This document shows positions 42,795 to 51,008 of a stretch of 64,000 bases of DNA, piece after piece; the stretch's first letter is position 1, and every line of letters begins with the position of its first letter. Below the pieces are notes generated by a model. It was not told where the DNA came from. It searched no databases and saw nothing but the letters and a program-made list of their open reading frames with translations. Source of the stretch: Myxococcales bacterium (GTDB taxonomy: Bacteria > Myxococcota_A > Polyangia > Polyangiales > Polyangiaceae); assembly GCA_016706225.1 (NCBI GenBank), contig JADJKB010000005.1:434001-498000 (forward strand). Direction: 5' to 3'. The position numbers were made by a program, and so were the translations under genes.

Positions 42795-44546
42795 ATGAAG
42801 ATCATCAAGCGGCGACCGAAGCTCCGGGTCCTGGTCCCACGCGTCGTCCACCCCGGCGAACATTTCGATGCCAGCTTCGAGCTCGAGATCGAGCGTGCGG
42901 TTCCCATCGAGCACTTCGACGTCACCTTGCGCGGCAAGGTTCAGGTGGCGGTCGGTGATCGAGGCCACGCCGAGTCCGGGGTTCCGATCTCGCAGTCGGC
43001 CCGGCTCAGCGGACCCTGTGAGCTCGAGCCGGGACTCCGGCGTTTCAGCTGCCGCTTCAAGCTGCCGCCGGACGCGCCGCCGAGCTTCGATGGCCGGATC
43101 GTGCACGCCTCGTACGTGCTCGGGGCCCAGCTCGCCATCCCGTGGTGGCTCGATCTCGATCGCAACTTCACGGTCACGGTCGTTCACGCCCCCGTCAAGG
43201 CCGCCGGGCCGCCGCGCCCGTTGCTCTACTCGAGCGCCCCCGACGGCCCGGCGGAGCGAGAGCCCCACGCCGAGGTGAGCATCGCGGACGGGGTCGTGCA
43301 GGCCGGCGACGTGATCCGCGGGGCCGTGGCCCTCGGGAACGTCGCCTTCGCGCGTTACACGGGCGTTCGCGTCGCGCTGTCCGGTCACGAGTACGCGCAC
43401 GGAATGGAACGCGGCGGCCCCTTCGGCTCGTGGCAGATCGACCTACCGTTGGCGGAGCTGCGAGAGGGGGACCCGATCCCCTTCGCGCTCCGGGTTCCGG
43501 ATGTCTTTCCGACCTTCGAGAGCGGGTCGTTTCGTATCTGGTGGTTGCTCGACGTCACCGTGACGCGCCGGCTCGGCGCCGATCTCGTCGTGTCGATGCC
43601 GATCGTCGTACGGCCACGCGGCAGCGTCGAGTCCAGTGACAGCAAGCGTTTGATGAGTGCGCCGCCCACCGTCGGAAACGCCCGCGTGCAGGCGGTGTGG
43701 TCCGTGGTTGCCAAGCGGGCGGGCATGAACCTGGAAGGCGAACGGCTCGAAGCTCGGGTGGGGGCCATCGATGTCTCGCTGTATCGCGACCACCCCGGCG
43801 GTCACTCACGGTTGGTTGCCGAGCTCGACCTACCCGATCTCGGCCTCGAGTTGACGGGCGAGACCGGCTCTGTGCTCGCGCGGTTTTGGGGCCCCGAAGG
43901 CGTGGCCTTCGGAAGCGGAGGCTTTGGAGTGCGAGGCCGTGACGAAGAACAAGTCCGTGCGCTCGTCGCCGGGCTCGAGCCAGAAATCGGCAGCGCCCGC
44001 GTTCGTTACTTCGACGACACGCGCCTGGTGCTCGAGACGTCGGGCGCCGGACTCACTGCAGAACCGGTGTTTGCCCTGGCGGCGAGCGCGCTCGCGATCG
44101 CGGGCAAGCTGCCCGAGCTCACACGGACGTTGCCGGGCCCGACGGGCGTCGAGCTCGCGCCCTGGCGGGAGCTGGCGGACGCGTTCGGAGGAGCGCTCGC
44201 GCCTGCGCGCCCTCGAGTCGAAGGAGCGCTCGACGGGCGTCGGGTCGTCGTGGCGCAGGCTTGGGCTCCGGGCGGAGTTCAGGCGAAGGTCGAGCTCAGC
44301 GTCGGGTCGCGCTCGCCGATCGACGCGAAGTTCATCGATGTGGACCCGTTTTCCGACGTGGTCCCGAGCGAGGCTCGTGCACTCGTCAAGGGGCTCGTGA
44401 GCGAGGGCGCCGAGCTCACAATTTGCGCTGACCGCGTCACGTTGTCGTTGCCGGGCACGGTCTTGGCCAGCGCTCCGATGCTCTCGGCGGCCGAAGAACT
44501 CGGGCTGTTTGTCGACGTATTGACGCGTCGAGGCGCGTACCGCTGA
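42795..44546 (+). CDS. Arrestin-like beta-sandwich protein with unique C-terminus
   Basis: This 583-residue protein starts MKIIKRRPKLRVLVPRVVHPGEHF and has two beta-sandwich units (residues 1-130 and 145-270) with the arrestin/Spo0M pattern: 'VHPGEHFDASFELEIERAVPI', a buried WWLDLDRN strand, and 'QAGDVIRGAVALGN'. The remaining 300 residues are two less clear alpha/beta domains (about 300-400 and 430-583). No signal peptide is present. Spo0M-like proteins are involved in cell shape or sporulation in Bacillus; myxobacterial homologues are uncharacterised. The assignment is a fold-level pattern. It follows sthA by 39 bp without evident link. Confidence 0.62.
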   Translation: MKIIKRRPKLRVLVPRVVHPGEHFDASFELEIERAVPIEHFDVTLRGKVQVAVGDRGHAESGVPISQSARLSGPCELEPGLRRFSCRFKLPPDAPPSFDGRIVHASYVLGAQLAIPWWLDLDRNFTVTVVHAPVKAAGPPRPLLYSSAPDGPAEREPHAEVSIADGVVQAGDVIRGAVALGNVAFARYTGVRVALSGHEYAHGMERGGPFGSWQIDLPLAELREGDPIPFALRVPDVFPTFESGSFRIWWLLDVTVTRRLGADLVVSMPIVVRPRGSVESSDSKRLMSAPPTVGNARVQAVWSVVAKRAGMNLEGERLEARVGAIDVSLYRDHPGGHSRLVAELDLPDLGLELTGETGSVLARFWGPEGVAFGSGGFGVRGRDEEQVRALVAGLEPEIGSARVRYFDDTRLVLETSGAGLTAEPVFALAASALAIAGKLPELTRTLPGPTGVELAPWRELADAFGGALAPARPRVEGALDGRRVVVAQAWAPGGVQAKVELSVGSRSPIDAKFIDVDPFSDVVPSEARALVKGLVSEGAELTICADRVTLSLPGTVLASAPMLSAAEELGLFVDVLTRRGAYR

Positions 44547-44618
44547 GCTCCCGCACTTGCCCGGCCCGCGCAAGCTCGGGGTACCCCGCGGGCGCGGGCT
44601 CGCGGTAGAGTGCGCCCC

Positions 44619-45404
44619 ATGCTGATGCGCTCGTTCCTCGCGTTCTCGCTGCTCGCTCTCGTCTCGGCTTGTGACGAGGAGAAGAAACCGGAAGCCCAGA
44701 AGCCAACGGCGACCGCGACGGCCGCGCTCCCACCGACTCCCGCGCCGAGCGCCGACAAACCCAAAGAAGAGAAGAAGGTTCACCCAAAAAAGAGCGCGGC
44801 GGACTGCCCCAAGGGTCCGGCGGTCGCCTTCGACGACAAAGCCGTCGAGGCCGAGGTGCGCAAGAAACTCTCGAAGGCCGAGGGGGACATCACCCAGGCC
44901 GACCTCGGCAAGCTCAAGAGCCTCAACATCTCGCAGGTGGAGACGCACCAGCTCGACCCTTGCATCATTCCCTACGCGAAGAACCTGAAGGAGCTGTTCC
45001 TGGGCCCGGGGGATCTGGATGACCTCTCGCTGGTGGCCGGGCTCAAACAGCTCGAGTCACTCCGCGCCAGCATCAGCAAGGTGAGTGACCTCTCGCCGCT
45101 CGAGAAGCTCACGAAGCTCGACCGCATCGATCTCGGTCGCACGCAGGTCACCAATCTCGCGCCCCTGGCCGGTCTGACGAACCTGACGGAGCTGGCCTTG
45201 GACGACACCCCCGTGCGTGATCTCTCGCCCCTCGCCAAGCTCACCAAGCTCGAGCGCCTCAGCATCCAGCGCACACAGGTAAAGGACTACAGCGCGCTCA
45301 AGGACATGAAGGCCCTGAAGTTTCTCTACGTCGCGGGCACGCCCGAGGGAGATCTCAGCGTGATCCAGCCGCTCCGGGACAAAGGCCTCAAGGTCATCGA
45401 CTGA
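44619..45404 (+). CDS. Leucine-rich repeat lipoprotein
   Basis: This 261-residue protein has a signal peptide with lipobox (LVSAC), a charged linker (EEKKPEAQKPTAT... KEEKKVHPKK), then a Lys-rich helix with a conserved 'ADCPKGP' motif and five to six LRRs of internalin type with LSPLxxLTxLxxLxLxxTxVxDL (about residues 125-250). Such repeats bind proteins. A surface recognition role is inferred. ATG at 44619 is favoured; a second ATG lies two codons later. Confidence 0.85.
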   Translation: MLMRSFLAFSLLALVSACDEEKKPEAQKPTATATAALPPTPAPSADKPKEEKKVHPKKSAADCPKGPAVAFDDKAVEAEVRKKLSKAEGDITQADLGKLKSLNISQVETHQLDPCIIPYAKNLKELFLGPGDLDDLSLVAGLKQLESLRASISKVSDLSPLEKLTKLDRIDLGRTQVTNLAPLAGLTNLTELALDDTPVRDLSPLAKLTKLERLSIQRTQVKDYSALKDMKALKFLYVAGTPEGDLSVIQPLRDKGLKVID

Positions 45405-45449
45405 GCGCGCACGGACGCGTCGCGCGTGTGGCTCATGCTTGCGAAGAAG

Positions 45450-46001
45450 TCAGCTGGGCGCGCCGGCGATCTCGGGCACCGACCTGGAGCCTCGGGTCGT
45501 TTTGCCCGCTGCGGAGCGCAAGCGTGGCAGTTCGACCCACTCGTCCCACTCGTTGCCCCAGCCCGTGTAGTGGATCTTGTAGAAGCCGTTCTTCGAGGCG
45601 ATCACTTCGGCGGCCCACCAGCTGCCGTGCCACTCGACCTCGAGTCTCTGTCCAACGCTGGCGCTCCGGAGTGGAGGCCGTTTGACGGCCGGGGGCGGAG
45701 CCACACGCAGTCGCTCTTGTCCGACCCACTCGTCCCACTCGTTGCCCCATCCGGTGTAGTGGATGCGGCTCAGCCCGGCCCGGGTCTCCATCACCTCGGC
45801 GGCCCACCACTGCCCACCCCAGAGCACCTCGACCGTGCGGCTCCGAGCGGCGCGGATGGGCGTCACAGCCAGGCTGGGCGCCCTGGGCGGCGCGGCGGTC
45901 TTGGCTGCCGGCTGGGGAGCGGCCTTCACGCTCTTGGCTTCTGCGGCTGCTGGCAGGGCCGCCAAACTCAGCGAAAGTCCCAACAGTATTCCACGCCACA
46001 T
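45450..46001 (-). CDS. Secreted protein with two Tudor/Agenet-like repeats
   Basis: This 183-residue protein has a signal peptide (to about residue 22), an Ala/Pro linker, then two near-identical units: VEVLWGGQWWAAEVMETRAGL and VEWHGSWWAAEVIASKNGF, each followed by IHYTGWGNEWDEWV. The repeat looks like Tudor/Agenet or MBT-type small barrels that read methylated or charged peptides in eukaryotes. The exact match of IHYTGWGNEWDEWV in both units is unusual in proteins and is seen in the DNA as well. The neighbouring kup genes give no clue to its job. Confidence 0.75.
   Translation of the reverse strand: MWRGILLGLSLSLAALPAAAEAKSVKAAPQPAAKTAAPPRAPSLAVTPIRAARSRTVEVLWGGQWWAAEVMETRAGLSRIHYTGWGNEWDEWVGQERLRVAPPPAVKRPPLRSASVGQRLEVEWHGSWWAAEVIASKNGFYKIHYTGWGNEWDEWVELPRLRSAAGKTTRGSRSVPEIAGAPS
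45534..45764. repeat. Two 42-bp near-identical direct repeats
   Basis: Bases 45534-45575 and 45723-45764 are direct repeats of 42 bp with two mismatches (40/42). They encode the two copies of the GWGNEWDEW motif of the Tudor-like secreted protein. The copies are 189 bp apart, exactly 63 codons. Confidence 0.95.
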
Positions 46002-46104
46002 GCTCCACGTCCTCCCGTTCCACAGCCTCGAACGACCGACTGCGTGTCCATCTTACGCTCGAGGCGGGCGAAAGACTTCCGGGCGTGCGGGGTAGGGGCG
46101 TTGC

Positions 46105-48702
46105 CTACAGCTCGATCTGCGAACCGACCTCCATCACGCGATCCGACGGGACGTTGAAGAACGTCGAGGCGCGCTGGGAGTTTCGGCTCATGAAAGCGAA
46201 GAGATGCTCCCGCCAGAGCGCCATGCCCTCGCGCTTGGTTGCGAGCAGGGTCTCCCGGCCCAGGAAGAAGGTCGTGTGTTCGAGGGACCAGTCTTCGAGG
46301 TGGCGCTCCTCGAGCAGCTGCGGAATGTCCGGCTGCTCCATGAACCCGTAGCGCGCCACGACGCGCCGGAACCCCTGGGGCAGATCCTCGACCGTGACAC
46401 GCTCGTCCGGCATCACGCGAGGCTGCTCGGTCGTGACCACCGTCAACAGGATCACTTGCTGGTGAACCACGCGGTTGTGCGTGAAGTTCTGGAGCAGGGC
46501 CGGCGGCGCGCCGTCGGCGTTGCTGGTCATGAAGACCGCGGTGCCGGGCACACGAGCGGGGCGTTCGATGAGGATCAGCTCGAAGAAGTCCGCGAGTGGG
46601 ATGATCCGCTCGCGCATGCGCGTGCCGAGCAGTACCCGGCCGTCCTTCCAGGTGGTCATCAGCGCAAAAACCCCGCCGGCGATCACCAACGGGACCCAGC
46701 CGCCATGGGGGATCTTCACGAGCTGCGCGCCCCAGAACGCCAGATCGACGACCAACAGACCCAACGTCAGGCTGACCGCGGCCGGTGCGCTCCAGCCCCA
46801 GCGGTGGCGCGCCACCACGTAGGCGAGCAGGGTGGTGATCACCATCGTGGTCGTCACTGCGGTACCGTACGCCGCCGCCAACTTCGACGACGAGCCGAAG
46901 CCGAGCACCAACGCGATCGTGGAGAACATGAGCATCCAGTTGATCGCCGGCACGTAGATCTGGCCGATCTGCGTGGACGAGGTGTGCTTGACCTCGATGC
47001 GCGGCCAGAACCCCAGCATCATTCCCTGGCGGGTGTAGGAGAACGCGCCGGAGATCACGGCCTGCGACGCGATGATGGTGGCCATCGTCGCCAAGCCCAG
47101 CATGGGGTAGAGCGCCCAGGACGGCAGCGAGCGATAAAACGGGTTCGAGGCGGCTGCGGGGTTCTCGAGCAAGAGCGCGCCCTGCCCGAAGTAGGTCAGC
47201 AAGAGTGCCGGGCCGACGAAGAAGATCCAGGTCACCTGGATCGGACGTCGGCCGAAGTGCCCCATGTCCGCGTAGAGCGCCTCACCCCCGGTGACGACCA
47301 AGAACACGGCGCCGAGCACCAGGAAGCCTTCCGTCTTGTTCACCAGCATGAACCGCACCGCGTGGTGTGGGCTGAGCGCCTGGAGCACGCTGGGGTGCCC
47401 GAAGATATGAACGGTGCCGACGGTGGCGAGCACACTGAACCAGATCAGCATGACCGGGCCGAAGACGGCTCCGATGCCTGCCGTCCCGCGCTTCTGGATC
47501 ATGAACAGACCAATCAGGATCACGATCGTCGCCGGGATCACGAACTGCTTGGATGCGGGCGCCGCGACCTCCAGACCCTCGATGGCGCTGAGCACGGAAA
47601 TCGCCGGGGTGATCATGCCGTCGCCGTACAGCAACGAAGCGCCGAAGATGCCCAGCACGACCACCAGCTTCGGCCCGAGCTTGCCCTTGATGCTGGAGAG
47701 GGCGAGCGCCATCAACGCGAGCTCGCCCCCTTCACCGCGGTTGTCGGCCCTCAGCACGTAGATCAGGTATTTCAGCGTGACCACGATCACCAGCGCCCAG
47801 GCCATCAAGGACAGCACGCCGAGCACGTTGCCGCGGGTTGCTGCGATGGCGTGTTCGCCGTGGAAACACTCGCGAAGTGCGTAGAGCGGGCTCGTGCCGA
47901 TGTCGCCATACACGACGCCCAGCGCGGCAAGCGCGAGCGGCCCGAGCCGACCGTGGCCCCCTGCCGGAGCGTCGCGCAGGCTGACGGGTCCGTGGGTGGG
48001 TCGGCTCTTCGGCGGCGCCGGCGGCTTATCGGCTCGCGCTGAGCTCGCGGCCTTCTTGGGCTCGGCCTTGGGCTTCGTGGGTTCGGCCTCGGTCTTCGGT
48101 GCTCGGCGAGGGCGTGCCGGAGGCTCGGAGCGCGACGCAGACTCCGGTTCGGAGCTGCGAGCCACTGGCTCGGTCGTTGCGGGCTCGGGCTCGGCCGTTG
48201 GAGCCTCCGTGGGCTCGACGAGCTTCTCGGGCTCACGATCGGTGACGGCCTCGGTCTCGGCGGCGGCATCGGTCTCGAGCTTCGGGACCGGCTCAGGAAC
48301 TGTCTCGGTCGGCTTCGGCGGCGCCGACACGGTAGCTGGTTCGGGTTCGGAGATCGTCGCCGGTTCCTCTTCGGAAACGGCGGGCTCCTCCGCGCGCGCC
48401 AGCTCGGGCTCGGAGACCCGAGCGGAGGCGGTTGCCGCCTCGCCGGCGTTGGGAACGGACGAGCGCGCCGGTGCCGGCACGGGTTCGGGTTCCGGTTCGG
48501 GTTCGGGTTCGGAGAGCGTGACAGGCTCCGGTTCGGAGACACGTATGGCCTCGGCTGCCGAGGCCGGGTCGGCGTCTGCCTGCACCAGCGGCTGGGTCTG
48601 CGCCTCGGGTTCCGCGGCTTCGTCCGACGGCCGAGGTTCCTCGGCGTCGGCGCTGGCGTCGGCCTTCGGCCCTGGAGGCGCCTTCGAGTCCGCGTCGGTC
48701 AC
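46105..48702 (-). CDS. kup: Kup K+ transporter with a long acidic N-terminal extension
   Basis: This 865-residue protein has an atypical N-terminus of about 240 residues rich in Glu, Pro, Ser and Ala (repeats SEPEP, EPEP, PAEEP) ahead of a full Kup domain: VVYGDIGTSPLYALREC, then 12 predicted helices with ADNRGEGG, GDGMITPAISVLSAIEG and TSSTQIGQIYVPAIN. Kup (TrkD) proteins carry K+ with H+ into the cell. The usual Kup length is about 620-680; here it is longer by the extension. It begins with GTG at 48702, 51 bp after the broken kup copy, in the same direction, so both may form an operon. Confidence 0.9.
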   Translation of the reverse strand: MTDADSKAPPGPKADASADAEEPRPSDEAAEPEAQTQPLVQADADPASAAEAIRVSEPEPVTLSEPEPEPEPEPVPAPARSSVPNAGEAATASARVSEPELARAEEPAVSEEEPATISEPEPATVSAPPKPTETVPEPVPKLETDAAAETEAVTDREPEKLVEPTEAPTAEPEPATTEPVARSSEPESASRSEPPARPRRAPKTEAEPTKPKAEPKKAASSARADKPPAPPKSRPTHGPVSLRDAPAGGHGRLGPLALAALGVVYGDIGTSPLYALRECFHGEHAIAATRGNVLGVLSLMAWALVIVVTLKYLIYVLRADNRGEGGELALMALALSSIKGKLGPKLVVVLGIFGASLLYGDGMITPAISVLSAIEGLEVAAPASKQFVIPATIVILIGLFMIQKRGTAGIGAVFGPVMLIWFSVLATVGTVHIFGHPSVLQALSPHHAVRFMLVNKTEGFLVLGAVFLVVTGGEALYADMGHFGRRPIQVTWIFFVGPALLLTYFGQGALLLENPAAASNPFYRSLPSWALYPMLGLATMATIIASQAVISGAFSYTRQGMMLGFWPRIEVKHTSSTQIGQIYVPAINWMLMFSTIALVLGFGSSSKLAAAYGTAVTTTMVITTLLAYVVARHRWGWSAPAAVSLTLGLLVVDLAFWGAQLVKIPHGGWVPLVIAGGVFALMTTWKDGRVLLGTRMRERIIPLADFFELILIERPARVPGTAVFMTSNADGAPPALLQNFTHNRVVHQQVILLTVVTTEQPRVMPDERVTVEDLPQGFRRVVARYGFMEQPDIPQLLEERHLEDWSLEHTTFFLGRETLLATKREGMALWREHLFAFMSRNSQRASTFFNVPSDRVMEVGSQIEL

Positions 48703-48753
48703 TGGGGAGACGGCTACTCTGACCCGAAGGCGGCGGTCAAGCCGAGTTCCAAT

Positions 48754-50643
48754 CTAGAGCGCGATCTGCGCACCGACCTCGAACACACGATCCGGCGGGA
48801 TCTTGAAGAAAGCCGTCGCACCCTGGGCGTTCGCCGACATGAACGCAAACAGCATCTCTCGCCAGCGGGACATGCCCTCACGCCCCTCGGCGAGCACGGT
48901 CTCACGTCCCAGGAAATAACTGGTGTGCTCCGGCGCAAAGCTGAGCAGGCCGTGTTTGAGCAAGAGCTGGGGTACGTCGGGCTCCTCTTTGAATCCATAC
49001 CGGACCACAACTCGGGTGAAACCCAGGCGGAGGTCCGAGATGTCGGTGCGTGCTTCATCCGTCTCGGTCGCTCGCTCGGTGATCACGACGGTGAGCAGAA
49101 TGACTTGCTCGTGCACCACCCGGTTGTGGAGGAAGTTCGTCATCAGGGCGGGGGGAGTCGCGCCCTGGTTGCTCGCCATGAAGACGGCAGTGCCGGGTAC
49201 GCGTTCCGGTCGCTCCACACGCATCAGCTCCAAGAAGTCGTCGACGGGCACGAGCTGCGCGAAGATGCGCTCGCCCAGCACCTCGCGCCCGCGTTTCCAG
49301 GTCGTCATCAGCACGAATACGCCCGCGGCAACGACCAGAGGCAACCAGCCGCCGTGCTCGATCTTGAGGGCGTTCGCGCCAAAGAACGCCAGGTCGACGA
49401 TCAAGAACGCGGCGGTCGGCCCGAGCGCCTTCGTGCGACTCCACCCCCAGCGACGTCGCGCAACGACGTAGGCGAGCAGGGCGGTGATCACCATGGTCGT
49501 CGTCACCGCGATGCCGTAGGCGGACGCCAGCGCGCTGGACGAACGAAATGCGAGCACCAGGGCGACCGTGGCAAACATGAGCACCCAGTTCGTGCTCGGC
49601 ACGTAGATTTGCCCAATCTGTTTGGCCGACATATGCAGCACCTACACGCACGGCCAGAAACCAAGCATGACCGCCTGGCGGGTCAAGGAGAACGCGCCGG
49701 AGATCATCGCCTGGGACGCGATCACCGTTGCGGCGGTGGCGAGGATCACGAGGGGCACCAGCGCCCAGCTCGGCGCCGCTCGGAAGAAGGGATTCGCGAG
49801 TGCGCTTGGGGTGGTGAGGATCAGCGCGCCTTGCCCGAGGTAGTTCAGCATCAGCGCAGGCCAGACGAAGACGAGCCAGGTGCGTCGGATGGGCCCTGCC
49901 CCGAAGTGCCCCATGTCGGCGTAGAGGGCCTCGCCGCCGGTGACCACCAGGAACACCGAGCCCAGCACGAGGAAACCAGTCGCGCCGTTGTGGCGAAAAA
50001 AGGCCAGAGCGTGGTGGGGAGAGAGCGCCGCCAGAACGGGCGGGTGAAGGGCGATGCCTCTCAGGCCGAGCAGCGCCAAGATCCCGAACCAGAGAAACAT
50101 GATCGGACCAAAGATGGCGCCGACCCGCTCGGTGCCCGCGCGCTGCGCCGCGAATAAACCGATCAGGATGAGGATCGTCCCCGGCACCACCCAGCTCGTT
50201 GCGCGCGGGGTCACGAGCTCCAGGCCTTCGACCGCGGAGAGCACGCTGATCGCCGGAGTGATCATGCCGTCCCCGTACAAGAGCGCTGCGCCGAACAGGC
50301 CCAACGCGATCACGATGGGAGTCTTCGCTTTGTGGATCCCCGGGCGGTTCATGGCCAGAGCCATGAGCGCGAGCACCCCCCCTTCCCCGCGGTTGTCGGC
50401 GCGGAGCACGTACGCCAGGTACTTGGTGCTGACGATCAAGGTCAGCGCCCAGAACACCAGCGACAGCACCCCGAGCACGTTGGCCCGGGTCACCGCCAGG
50501 TGGTGCCCGCCCGCGAAGCACTCCCGAAGCGCGTACAGTGGGCTCGTTCCGATGTCGCCGTAGACGACCCCGAGCGCGCCCAGACAGGAAACCAGGAAAC
50601 GGCGACGTTGTGGTTCAACGTCGGCCAGGACCGATTCTGACAT
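48754..50643 (-). pseudogene. kup: Kup K+ transporter interrupted by one amber codon
   Basis: From ATG 50643 the first 333 residues (VVYGDIGTSPLYALREC...GDGMITPAISVLSAVEG) form the Kup N-terminal half, then TAG at 49642-49644 stops the frame, and 295 codons continue in the same frame as the C-terminal half. Around the stop the intact kup has MLGFWP-RIEV and this copy reads MLGFWP-CV*V, so the stop stands exactly at the conserved Glu position. No shift or deletion is present, hence a single point change (GAG to TAG) or a sequencing error. If real, the copy gives a truncated, probably inactive protein and could be polar on the downstream kup. Confidence 0.8.
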
Positions 50644-51008
50644 TTTGGACCTCGACTTCCTACCGAGCGTCAGCGCGCGACTGCGCGCCCTGGGGTGTCG
50701 GAATCGGAGCGAGGAGCCCCGGGGAATTTCCCTTATCCCCTAGCCAGCCCGAAAGCATTCGAGCTGGCACCCAGACCCGGTTCCCGCTGCTGCGGGATTC
50801 GGCTGTCTCTTTTTCTGATGAGACGGCGCTGATCTAGCGCCAGGCATCTCGCCGGTCAATTGGCTCCTCGACTCGGGCCCGGAGCTGTCGAGGCCGAGCG
50901 GGCGAGGGACCCCTGGACCGCCGCCACCCCTCGCCGCCCCGCTCGGGCTGCCCTTTCGATTGACCTAAGTGCCCTGGACCGGGAACGCTGCGTCGTTCGG
51001 GAGAAGAG
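50644..51008. other. 365-bp intergenic region between divergent kup and channel genes
   Basis: No gene is seen in these 365 bp. They hold a perfect hairpin TCCCGC-TGCT-GCGGGA (around 50782-50797), a C/G-rich segment with CCCCGGGG near 50728-50735, and a T-rich stretch (around 50807-50815). On the minus strand, upstream of the kup copy, the motifs GGGAACC and GGGTG recall parts of the ydaO (c-di-AMP) riboswitch class, but the complete consensus is not present. Promoters for both genes must lie here; no reliable -10/-35 was recognised. Confidence 0.5.

Noticed and set aside
40293..43400. Antisense open frame of 1035 codons
   Set aside because: It overlaps sthA, the amidohydrolase and the arrestin-like gene on the other strand. 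Its composition is that of a GC-biased shadow (runs of Arg, Val, Asp, His) and no domain is recognisable.
46204..48042. Plus-strand open frame of 612 codons over kup
   Set aside because: It is a shadow of the Kup protein on the opposite strand; composition rich in Arg, His, Asp and Gly, with no domain.
49642..49644. TAG in kup read as pyrrolysine
   Set aside because: No pyrrolysine genes or substrate enzymes are present, and the codon replaces Glu in a transporter, so a mutation or error is the simpler view.
50785..50830. Hairpin plus T-stretch as an intrinsic terminator
   Set aside because: The T-stretch is separated from the stem by about ten bases and no gene reads into it on the plus strand, so it is more likely part of the divergent promoter region.
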